From Hymenopellis radicata (taxonomy: Eukaryota > Basidiomycota > Agaricomycetes > Agaricales > Physalacriaceae), in NCBI GenBank assembly GCA_015501595.1, contig JADNRX010000084.1, positions 109,326-173,325 of the forward strand: a stretch of DNA of 64,000 nt, written 5' to 3'. Shown here one piece after another: positions 24,330 through 34,796 of this stretch. Position 1 is the stretch's first letter, and every line of letters starts with the position of its first letter. The notes below the pieces were generated by a model, which saw only the letters and a list, made by a program, of their open reading frames with translations, was not told where the DNA came from and searched no databases. Position numbers and translations under genes: made by a program.

Positions 24330-26677
24330 ATGGGACGCTACTGGCAGCTTTCCGCGTTGATCGCGAGCCTTGTTCTACCGCCGTTGGTCGCTACTCAGGA
24401 TTTCACAGTTCCTAGCTCTTGGAGGGTACGCGTTTTCTTAGGCATGGTGATATTCATCTGACGTGGAGTAGGAGTCCAATATAACAGCGTCCCAAGACGA
24501 CCGTATTTCTCTCACCAGCGCAGCCATCGATAAAGTGTTGAGTGAGCTAGAGGATGGAAAGTTTGGTGTGTTCATCGAATCCTCCTTCTTGCAAATTGCG
24601 CTGACGCGTCAACAGCCACTGGCCCCTTCTATACCCAGGCAGCAGAGTTTGACCGTTTAACGAATCAAACAAAATACAAGGATGTCGTGACAGCGTACTT
24701 CGAGTCGGACAGTTTCGACTTTGGGGCCACATTGTGAGTTCTTTTATTCATCTGAGAATCTTTATCTCACACCTCGTTTAGCGTAAGTTCCCTTTTAGCT
24801 GCTTGATTCAATACTCAATGGATGCTTGGTCAGACGAGCGGGATAATGTAATGCGTCCGCTCACTCTTCTCGCTGTTCCCGCTCACGATCTTCCGTAGAG
24901 GTTACGGTTACTATGCCATGCTTGCTTATGCCACGTACGAAGAACAAAGCATGCTCGATTTGGCTATCAGGTCCTGGAACGTGGGTCGATACTATACAAT
25001 TTCAAGCGACCAGGCTTCTGCTGGAACCATGAGTGCGAAATCCTTCGACCTCGCCAAAACCTGCGGAGATGGTCAGATCTATCATATATCAATTTTTTTT
25101 TTCATCGCGCTGACTCTCCTCTTCAGCAAGCATGGCTGGTGGAACTTTTTGGGTAACTCTCATTCTAACCTTCAAACATTCTGGGTCTTGATTTTAATCT
25201 ACAGAGCACAAGCTCAACAGACGTCACAATTGTCGGTTTCTCTACTGGGTAAGCAGTATCTTCTCACCTCGTCCACCTGTCTCTGACTATCTCGGTTGAT
25301 GTCCCAGCGCATTCTTCGTGTATGTTTTACTTGACTCTTTTTGTGCAGAACGAGTTTGACGCATATATTAGGCTTTCCGCTTTGGTGGCAGAAGCTCAGC
25401 CCAGCAATAGTTCCTATTTAACAGCCGCACAAGAATCGGGGGAGTTTATGATTTCCAATCTCTTGATCAATAGTGATGGTAACGGGCGAGCCGCAATTTC
25501 GGGAAACGCCAGCGACTCGTGCACTGTTGATCGGTTTGGGGCGGGAACTTTTCGAGCCGACGATGCAGCCTTGTTCATTCAGGGACTGGCGATCCTTTCT
25601 CCTACTACTGAACTAGCATCACAGTCGGTTTGGGACCTGTACGTGTTCCTTGGTATACTAAGCTGACCTGCTAAATGGACATCCCTAGGCGCAAAACCGC
25701 CGTCCACAATACCCTAACCACCAACGCAATGTGTAACGCTACCAATGGCATTATCAGTATGTAATTATTCGTACCTGCTGTTTTCGCTGCTCACATCAAT
25801 CTTTTCTAGATATCGGAAACGGGCAAGGCAGTGGATCATTGGTGCACGGACTGGGAACCTTGTTCCGACGGAATACCACTGCTTCTGCGCTCAGAAATTA
25901 CGTGAAAAAATACCTCAGTGTGCAGGTCAGTACTTGTACTTGAAACTTAGACTACTTAGACTGACTCAGTCTCGGTAGTACAATGCTGTCGTTGACCAAA
26001 CCACAACGTCTGGCACCAACATCTATGGCGCTTCCTGGCAAGGACCGCCGTCGTCCAACTACTCCGTTGCAAACCAGACGTTGGCGATTCATGCCTTGCT
26101 GAGTGCAATGGTGCTACCTGATCCTCAGACAACATCCGATAATAGCGACGATGGAGATGACGGGAACGGAGGTGGTGACTCGCCAAACTTGGCTGGTATC
26201 ATTGCGGGCAGCGTCGTTGGTGCACTTGCGCTTCTTGGCATAATTGTTGCGGCAGTTTTCGTGGTCCGTAGACGCGAGCGCAGGCGAAAGGACGCATACA
26301 ATAACGACTTTTTCGTCGACGACATCACTCCGCCTGAGCCCTTCACTATACCTATGATGACGTCTACAACTGCACCACTCAGTGGCAACGCTCAGAACGA
26401 CATTCCCTCTGTAATGCCGGTGACAGCGACAACATTGGCGACCCATAACGAGAAGAGCCGACTGAATCACACGTTGGCATGGGAGGGGCCTTCATCGACT
26501 GGTTCACGATCCGATGTACCTAGTACTCTCTCTGATCTAATGGTTCCTTCGCGGTCAGACAGTAGGGATATACCTACTGATGAGCTCGTCAGACTCTTAC
26601 ATGATAGGCTTCAACGCGGCGAACTCGCTGATTCGACTGCACCACCAGCGTACGATGATCCAGCACATCCTCGCTAG
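24330..26677 (+). CDS. GH76-like glycoside hydrolase with membrane anchor
   Basis: Predicted cell-surface enzyme of the GH76 (endo-alpha-1,6-mannanase-like) family. The ATG at 24330 opens a signal peptide (MGRYWQLSALIASLVLPPLV). The catalytic body is spread over roughly ten exons: TGPFYTQAAEFDRLT, GYYAMLAYATYEE, SWNVGRYYTIS, AGGTFW, FSTGAFFVLSALVAEA, NIGNGQGSGSLVHGLGT and ASWQGPPSSNYS. After the catalytic part comes an acidic Asp/Gly linker, then a single transmembrane helix (IIAGSVVGALALLGIIVAAV) with RRRERRR stop-transfer and a 130-residue Ser/Thr/Pro-rich cytosolic tail. One junction (24830-24905) could not be resolved in frame. Exact active-site acids were not assigned. Likely acts in wall mannan or glycoprotein remodelling, by family. 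Confidence 0.8.
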
Positions 26678-26832
26678 CATATTTATTACGCATCCTTGCA
26701 TTCTTTTTACTGGTTGTAACCATTGCTCATGTATTTTATTTGAATTTATTTACGGATTTGCTCTGGCTGCCTTTGTTGATCATGACGCGATATCGTGGGA
26801 ACTGATCAGTCGCGTCTCTTTCTTCCACCATC

Positions 26833-29130
26833 ATGATCCTGACGATTGTCGTTTTCGCGTCGCTGTTCCATCATCTCTGTCACTTCTGTGGCCGCGAAAG
26901 CCTGTAATTGACGATATAGATCGCGCGATCCAAGTCGGTGCACCGCCTGAGGATAGCATGTCCTACGACGAATTGGCCACAATCTTGCAAAATTCCGGTG
27001 AGTGCAATATGCTATGAACACTGGACCTTGTTGACGCACCAACGTCAGACATGTTACAGGAAACTGCGCGCCGGTCGGACTGCTTCCGCCACGCCGCAGC
27101 GTCGATTCGAGTACGATGCAGTGACCTAGACATGGACCAAGACGAGAGAGTCAGTGGTGAGTAAACCTTACGCGGCTGTAAATTAGCTTCTCATCGGCGT
27201 CCTTAATAGCTGCTATTTCTATGACTCTCTGCGAGCTCGGGACAGCGAAGCACCTCTCGCCTCCTCTAGAATGCTCACAATACGCTGTTAACGCCGACCG
27301 TTCGAACCGGAGGGATCAAGGCAATTGCGTGGAGTCCGCAGTGTTACCTGGAAGCTCTGCACGATCGATTAACTTTTTATAGGGCTCTATCTCGCAGCGC
27401 ACAATTTTGGTCGAGCTATTCGGGCTACTTAAGAGACGTCCGTGAGTTGGAGAAGCTTTCTATATTGAAGCATCCTGACAGTGGCGTTGTGTAGCCCAGC
27501 TTTGCTTTTCTTTTAGGCGGTGGCATGACATCGGTGACCTTTTCTCGCAGCCGGCCTGTCAACGAGCCTCTTACCGTCAGCGTCAGACACGGCACGCGAT
27601 ATATATCGGAACATTACCCAAGAAAAGATCACCTTCCTCAGATTCTTGACTATGCGCGAAAAAGACACCGAGCAACACTTTGTTGCACTTAAAACTTACC
27701 TCAGCGTTAGCATTCATACATCTCTTTGTCGTGCCCTCTTTATTTTCATTCTAGAACATGGACGACGTGACCTCTGACTTGCGTAGTTTGACTGATACCT
27801 TCGAATCCCTCTCCAGAGATATTGCCACAGATCTGGACAAGGAAAGACAAATGGTATTGTAACAGGTTTCATGTCCATCTCGTCTTCATTCACCTACTTC
27901 CAGATAATATCCGAAGTCCGCGCACTGGTTCGTGATACTAGACTACAGAGCGATGATATTCTGGCGCATACACTTTCCCAAGTATCTTCTTCCACTGATT
28001 TACTGACAATCATTGAGCGCTTATTCGTAGATTGACGCTGTCTTGAGCGGCGTATCAGGCCGGGTGAGTACTCGTCACAACCAAGTCTAGGCATCACGGA
28101 TTGACGATGTAACCAGTACGCCAGGTCACTCGACGATGCTGTCGTCATGTTTTCGCGTTCCGTTTCCGCGGAAATAGATACCGTCTTCTCTTCTGCTGGT
28201 CGCGAGATGGAACTGAATTTGGAGTTGTTGGCAAGTGTATCCTCCTTCACACAAACCGCTGACAACGAACTTTTATCTTTACAACAGAAAGAAGCCGGTC
28301 GTCGGTGGGATATCCTTGGACGGAGCTTCGCTCAAATGGATCTCGTGGATCACTTCATCTGTTTTGTATGCACGAGTACTGATGCCCACAACCTTACAGT
28401 CAATAACACGACTAACGGAAACCAGTGGCGACGCGATCACGACTCTAGAGGCGTCTGCCGCGCACAGCTTGGAGCTTTCGCAACTACAAACCAATGCAAC
28501 TCGTTCTGCAGCTCAGTTGGTTGATACCTTGGCGCAACTCACTCTGGATACGCAGATCGAATTCCAGAAGATCAACGAGTCTATAGTCGAGCTTCATCAA
28601 GGGCTCAGTCCACAGACGAACTGGTTGAAAGCCGGCTTGTTCAGAATTTTGGAGATCGCTATGCGAGGTAAATTGCTTCACATATCCCTTTCGAGGTGTT
28701 CTAAATGCATTGGTAGTGGAACCTGAATCTCTGAACTATCTAGATCAAGCCCTCGTCTTTCGTTTACTCTATTTTCTCGGTTATGCCTGGGTTCATTGCT
28801 TTCAATCCGTCGCGTCTTTCCTGATGGTAAAAGTCTTGTCTTCCTATACATGCCCTGCTCATACGCATCATGAATCGAAGAGTCTTTTCTTCGTGCTGCA
28901 TTCTTGTCGTCGATACCTTTTCAAATCTCCGACGATATCAAGGTGAACATGTCGACTTTTCAGCTCGATTCAACGATTAACAGATTGTAGATCGCACGTT
29001 TCTCCATCGCCTGCTAAGTCTCAAGAAGTCTCTGATTCGCTACAATCTGTACAATCTATTGCTTCTCAGCGTTATCCTCGCCGACCTCGGATCTCTCGCA
29101 TACCTGACCATCTCGTGAACTCTTTGAACT
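26833..29130 (+). CDS. KAR5/Tht1-like nuclear fusion (karyogamy) protein
   Basis: A protein of the Kar5/Tht1 family, needed for nuclear envelope fusion. Many short exons join well, among them 27049-27156, 27210-27333, 27383-27441, 27495-27533, 27587-27705, 27755-27853, 27904-27981, 28031-28063, 28117-28344 and 28400-28667. The N-terminal domain has the family hallmarks: RRSDCFRHAA, MTLCELGTAKH, NCVEALSRSAQFWSSYSGYLRDV, QLCFSFRRWHD and ARDIYRNIT. A long coiled-coil middle follows (DDVTSDLRSLTDTFES, EASAAHSLELSQLQ), then hydrophobic C-terminal segments (ALVFRLLYFLGYAWVHCF). A signal peptide at the first ATG (MILTIVVFASLF) is one base out of frame with RKPVIDDIDRAI near 26885. The 3' exons after 28717 are less certain. 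Confidence 0.82.
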
Positions 29131-29374
29131 GATTGGACATCATGTATTAACTGTATCCTGCTCTACTATTTACGTTCTGGAATGTAACTCTTCAGGCATA
29201 CTCTGAGAGAATTGAGAAAACTTGTGTGATCAACGACTTGAACCGAAGATGGCCGATCGGCATTCGGTCCGATCTGCCAAATTTTTCCGTCATCACAGAA
29301 AGCAATCTGTATGACGGACCACGACCTCCGTCCACAGCTGCTATTCACTTAGCACTCACCCTCATCAGAAAGCC

Positions 29375-30415
29375 ATGGATATCCCAACGGAGACGATGCC
29401 AACCGCATCCACTGCCGTTCTCGCGCTCAAGGACATTGCGTTTGGTAGCGTCAGTGTTCATCGTGACATTTGCTCATACTTTAATGAATTGACGATTTTA
29501 ATTCCAGGCGGCGGGAATGGTGTCCAAAGTCTTCGAGCATCCGTTCGACCTGACAAAAGTCCGTTTACAATCCCAGGTTCTCGATGCTTCGGCACGATTT
29601 AGTGGCCCATTGGATTGCCTCTCGCAAACGTGGCGGAAAGAGGGAGTGAAGGGGTTGTACCGCGTATGCTGCCCCCATTCCTCGGCATCGCGTTATCTAA
29701 CAGTTGTATGTAGGGACTCCCTGCTCCCATAGTGGGTGCCATGGCAGAAAACGCGAGTCTGTTTCTCACCTACCGCGAATTCCAAAATCTCATCCGGAAA
29801 TTCCTCCACACGTCGGAACCTTCCAGTGCACTACCCCTCCCCTACCTGTGCTTGGCCGCTGCTGGAGCTGGTGCTGTGACCTCGTTCCTTCTCACGCCCA
29901 TTGAACTCGTCAAGTGCAAGATGCAAGTTCAGATGCTCTCAGCTACACGCGGTTCAAAGCTCCCGGGCCCCATCTCCGTGCTGACGTCCACACTTCGGGA
30001 CACTGGCTTCCGCGGTCTCTGGCTGGGCCACACTGGTACATTCATTCGAGAAACGGGAGGGACGGCCGCGTGGTTCGGGACGAAGGAAGCAGTGGCTGCT
30101 TTTCTCCTTCGCGAAGAGAGCACCCCACGGTCGCTGAAGCCGTGGGAATCAGCGGTGTCGGGTGCATGCGCAGGCGCGGCGTTTAATATCGCGCTGTTTC
30201 CCGCAGACACGGTGAAATCCGCGATGCAGACGGCGTCCGAGCTTCGTCCGGATCGGCGGGGGAAGGTGACGTTTGCTGGCACGTTTAGGGATATGTATCG
30301 GGCGCAGGGCGTTCGGGGACTCTATGCTGGCTGTGGGATCACGATTGCGCGGTCTGTCCCAAGCAGTGCTATAATCTTTGTGATCTACGACGAACTCAAT
30401 AGGACGTTTAAGTAG
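29375..30415 (+). CDS. Mitochondrial ornithine carrier
   Basis: Inner-membrane solute carrier with three repeats and six helices. Exons 29375-29449, 29508-29663 and 29714-30415 join in frame to 310 residues. Carrier signatures are seen in all three repeats: HPFDLTKVRLQSQ, TPIELVKCKMQVQ and FPADTVKSAMQT. The sequence GLPAPIVGAMAENASLFLTY after the first repeat is characteristic of the ARG11/ORT1 ornithine carriers, so export of mitochondrial ornithine for arginine and polyamine synthesis is the likely job. The start is the first ATG ahead of the first helix. Confidence 0.9.
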
Positions 30416-30737
30416 GACGACGTTCTGAGGATGTAAGTAGTAATTGTGATAGATACCTTTTAGACTTTTGGCTGTCGAATGAGCGTGTAGGCTCGCTTTG
30501 ACGAATCTCGAATGACAGCTATTCTACCGTGTATGGGTCTGTTACATAGAAGGCGGGCTCACCTTTTCATAGTCGCGGCGTCACCTCTAGCAGGTGGTTC
30601 ACTTTTTTAATTTAAACGAACACAACATCCTACGCGTCGTTCACAGAATAGAGTGCAACTGCCGATGCCACCGGCAAACGTGCCTGCAGGTTCGTGAGTT
30701 GCAGTGCAACGGATTGAGTAGGTGGATGGCAACGCCG

Positions 30738-30835
30738 GTCAAGAGGTGGCCGATCTCTGAATCGGGGACCAGACAGAAGCCACGCGACGCCATGCGACGC
30801 TCGTGTGGTTTCGCTGATGCGGGTGATGGCCGAGC
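30738..30835 (+). repeat. 98-base inverted repeat, left arm
   Basis: Begins gtcaagaggtggccgatc and ends gatggccgagc. By eye it is identical, base for base, to the reverse complement of 31162-31259. The spacer is 326 bases. No transposase or target duplication was seen. Confidence 0.9.
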
Positions 30836-31161
30836 CACCCAAACAAGTGGGTGTGCTGCACTGCGCTTGCTCGCCTTCGCCCACTCCCTGGAGTCAGTAT
30901 CATCTACAGCCTTTCTACATCGCATATGCGATTATACCCCACATGTATAAGATATATCTTTTAATAGATACTTTATTCCGGCTCAAGTACTGGCACATTC
31001 TGTGAACTACTACCACTCAGTGCACTCTTTCTTCGACTCTTTCGCAGCTTCTGACTTAGCCTTCAACCATTATGGAATCTGAGGGATTGCTTTCGAGTCG
31101 AGCCACGGTCAAACTACATCTGCATCCTCTTCAAAGAATCACGTATACCTACCCACCCGTT

Positions 31162-31259
31162 GCTCGGCCATCACCCGCATCAGCGAAACCACACGAGCGT
31201 CGCATGGCGTCGCGTGGCTTCTGTCTGGTCCCCGATTCAGAGATCGGCCACCTCTTGAC
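31162..31259 (-). repeat. 98-base inverted repeat, right arm
   Basis: Reverse-complement partner of 30738-30835, ending about 415 bases before the G-alpha start codon. Confidence 0.9.
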
Positions 31260-31674
31260 GCCGGTTCACCTGTGGCCCAACTGTTCACGCAATCCTGTCA
31301 TATCCGCCGCTTGGACTCCGAGTCCTGGGAGTATTTATGTTCCCGCGGCGTCGCGTGGTCTCGCTGCGTCGGGACATTTCATGAGGCACGTAGCAATGAA
31401 CCTGCCAGCTTGTTGCATTGACTGATGGGTTGGGTATGCGCGCTGTCACTGATTGAAGCAAAGTTGAATAAGATACAATCAAGTTCGTGTACTACTGTGG
31501 AGATGCAGGCTGAGCGTTGAGCCTCAGAAGTTGAGGAAATCCGAGACAGCAAGTGGGTCCGGCTGCCGAAATGAATGAGTGTAAGTCTCATTTGAAATTG
31601 GTCTCCTGGTCGATCATGTTTAAGAGACTCTTTTGAGCTAGCATGCTTAATTTTAGTTTTCTCCCTTCCGTCCA

Positions 31675-33769
31675 ATGCCCATCATCTCTGTTGGTCGCGC
31701 GTCGACTGATATCCCGTGGCCACCCCCGACTGCCCCAGACGCCAACGAGGAAGCTCGTCTCGCTCGTCTGCAGAATGAGGCAGAGGCGAAGAAGGTCAGC
31801 GAGGCCATAGATCGAGCCATTACTTCCGAGAAGGAGCAGAGGAAAAAACAAGCAGGCGTTAAACTCCTCTTGCTAGGTGCGTTCCATTTGTACATCCCTT
31901 GGAACCCATTTTCTCATTTCTCTTTAGGTCAGGCAGAGTCGGGCAAGTCCACCGTTTTGAAGAATTTCTATCTTCGCTTTTCGCCCAAGACATTCCAGGC
32001 CGAGGTGAGATCATTGTGGCGCTATCTTTCGTGAAGGGAGAACTGACCAACGCCAGGCCGAGCTTTGGCGTCCCATAATTCACCTAAACCTTATCCGATC
32101 CGTCAACTTTATACTTGATCTGCTATCCTCGAGTTCCGAGCGACCTATGAGCCCCATTCCCGACTCGGATGTCATTAGACGAATACGCTTTAGTCTCCGT
32201 CCGCTGAAAGAGGTCGAAGACTCTTTGACGAAGCGAATATCTGGGTCAGTGCTGCTACCTGTCATTGCCGATTCGGAGCTGGGGGACATGGGGCGGTACC
32301 ATCCCGAGAAAGCCTCAGAGGTGCAGATACGCTCGGGCACTGGATGGAAGAACTTTATGCGGCTCCGACGCCAGGCTAACAACATATCACCGGAGCGCGC
32401 GGCCAAGGAGGAAGATGAATCAAATCGTCGGATTCTACGGGCCTGCGCGGATGACATTGCCACTCTGTGGTCTGATGGAGAGGTGCAGGCGACTTTGACA
32501 GATAGGGCTATCTCGCTAAAGCATCAACCGGGATTGTGCGTACATCAATAGGGGTTCCCCTGCCCCGTGGAAGTTTCGTTCTGACATGATCTATCATTGC
32601 ACAGTTTCCTGGACGATATCAAACGGATAACGGAGGAGAATTACATTCCGACCTCGAGTGCGTTTTTCACCTCTCGCTGTGTATCTGTGCGCGCTGCTGA
32701 TCGTTTTCAAGAGGATATATTACGTGCGAGGGTCAGTCATTTCCGTTCATGATGCTCATGTAACTGATGTTTTGCGCCATCGGAAGGTCAGGACCATCGG
32801 ACCTGAGGAACACAGAATTCCGATGGACTCTAGTGAGTCGGCTGCTTAGGTTCTGATCTTATATGAACATGCAGGCCGACTGCAAATTGCAGCGACCGAG
32901 AATCAGGGAAAACAGTGGATTATTTACGATGTTGGAGGTAGCCGGAGCCAGCGAGGTACGAGGATATTCTTTCCAACTGTACAAATCAATTGTCTGACGT
33001 TAATTTCAGTGAAATGGGCCCAGTTCTTTGATGATGGTGTGTTCGCCGCCGCCCAACGTGGAGCAAGTCTACTAAGTTTTGGTTTTAGTCACGGCCATCA
33101 TCTTTCTGGCACCTATATCTGGTCAGCGTCGCGCGTTCACAGGCGCTAACCGTTGGCTGACATTTTTTGCGTAGCATTCAACCAGGTTTTGGCGGAGGAT
33201 ATCAGCGTGAACAGACTTGCGAGTATTTTTTGCTCATAGGTCATTACATTTGTTGACGTCTCGACAGGCGGATTCCTTCAAGCTATGGAAAATGATCTGC
33301 AGTAGCAAGCTACTTGTAACCGTCGACCTCATTCTGTTTCTTAACAAGATGGATATCTTGGATTCCCATCTGAAATCCGGCATACAATTCAATCGATATG
33401 TACCGAATTACAAGGACAAGCCCAACGACAGTGAACATGTTGCTAAATGCGAGTTGCCCGCCTTTGGGTTATGCGTTTCATTCTGACTGTTCTTCAGATT
33501 TATTGGATGTATTTACTGCCCTCCACAACCAGTGCACGCCGAAGAAGCGAAAGGTTCATACCCATCTCACCACCGCTGTTGTACGTTGCAGATGTTCCCC
33601 CTTCTTTTTGGCCCATCTGAATCACCGCGTAGGACACCACCTCTACTGCTGTAGTTATCACGCAAAGTAAGTTGCGCTTCGTCCTCCGGCATGTTCGCAG
33701 TTGACGAACCCTTTCCAAGTACAAGAGCTACTTCTTGTCAAGACGCTCGCTTCAACGAACATCTTGTAA
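31675..33769 (+). CDS. Heterotrimeric G-protein alpha subunit, atypical
   Basis: Fourteen exons (31675-31876, 31928-32004, 32057-32535, 32605-32657, 32712-32731, 32787-32832, 32875-32955, 33010-33036, 33089-33121, 33175-33218, 33268-33448, 33498-33580, 33633-33666, 33720-33769) join in frame to 469 residues. P-loop LLLGQAESGKST, switch I DILRARVRTIG with the catalytic Arg, switch II YDVGGSRSQR, FLNKMD and the TTAVDT guanine loop are all present. Oddities: the switch II Gln needed for GTP hydrolysis is Ser (GGS instead of GGQ); the helical domain carries a long charged insert, making the protein about 115 residues longer than a classical G-alpha; and position 2 is Pro, so there is no N-myristoylation site. 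Introns 33219-33267 and 33449-33497 have GC donors. Such long G-alphas form an expanded class in agaricomycetes. Confidence 0.93.
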
Positions 33770-34006
33770 TGTTTAATTGATCTTTATTCGATATATATGT
33801 ACCTTTGATCTACAATTGTATTTTACACTTTCCCCTTCAAAACTACTACCGTTATATGCTTCAATAATACTAGCCGGTAACAACTCTCGCTGTCCGGGTT
33901 TGAGCTCAAATGACAGCGGCTCTGTTGACGTGACGCGACTGATCGACACGTGTCATTCCTCTCCTTCTCTTACTCCCTTCATTCGTGCATCCACCAGACT
34001 GATAGC

Positions 34007-34500
34007 ATGGTGAAAGGCTCTGACTTCTTGCTTATTATCGTATGCTTCATGCACTCGACCGTGAATCTGGGCTCTGAATGCGAAATAGGTTGCCATCTTC
34101 TGTCCTCCTGTGGCTGCGCTCTTCATCTCGGGATGCTGCAGTTTTGATCTTGTCATTAACATCCTGTTATGTTTGTAAGTTCTGGCCTGTTTCCTCTGCA
34201 ACCCGCGTTTCACAGTCATTTGTAGGATTGGGTTACTTCCTGGGCACATCGTTGGTGTTTTTATCCGTCTATTTTGGTCCCCTGGTTAACGCCCGGGATA
34301 GCATGCCTTTTGGCTAATTTACAGAAAGATGAAGGCTGAAGAACGCTATGGTCGGGGAGGATATATCTGTACGTTGAATGTTGCTGCGTCAGTCGTTTTG
34401 AGAAGTCTGATTGCGGTCAGATATCGGACAAGGTGTTTATGAGCCCGTTATCACTGAACGTGCGCTACCCGCACAGCCTCCTCCTTATGGCGCGGTTTGA
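34007..34500 (+). CDS. Pmp3-family small membrane proteolipid
   Basis: A short two-helix protein of the Pmp3 (UPF0057) type, associated with plasma-membrane potential and salt tolerance. Exons 34007-34039, 34089-34174 and from 34226 read MVKGSDFLLIIV, AIFCPPVAALFISGCC, INILLCLIGLLPGHIVG. The last exons give KMKAEERYGRGGYI and GQGVYEP followed by a Pro-rich tail ending at TGA 34498-34500. Such a basic, Gly/Tyr-rich tail is common in mushroom versions. The junction between the second helix (about 34265) and KMKAEERYG (about 34325) could not be placed cleanly. Confidence 0.82.
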
Positions 34501-34796
34501 ATGAATCAGAATGGTTGTAATCAAGATCTAGTTCCTTGTTTCTTGCTTGAAGCAACTTTTTTGGTTACAGTAGTTACGCGTATAATGTATGAAAATGATT
34601 GATATTGCCGCTAGCGGATTGAAGACGGGTCAGTCAAGACGAGCGGGGTTAGCCGGCGGGGTAGCGGCCTGAGAAAGTAATAGCGTCAAATAGATCGCCT
34701 TCATTCCACACTCAATCCGTCGATTCTGTTTTCCTTTTACTCTCATCATCGCCGTTCTGTACAGCAACCGGCGATACTGCGACCTCGTTGACATCG

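Larger units (their letters stand above)
30416..31674. other. Intergenic with a perfect inverted repeat
   Basis: About 1.26 kb with no supportable gene. It contains the two 98-base arms listed separately. The frames that seem to share protein sequence here do so only because of those arms. Confidence 0.6.

Noticed and set aside
30641..31425. Two frames that appear to share a protein segment (SPASAKPHERRMASRG)
   Set aside because: The similarity is only the 98-base inverted repeat read on both strands; not a gene family.
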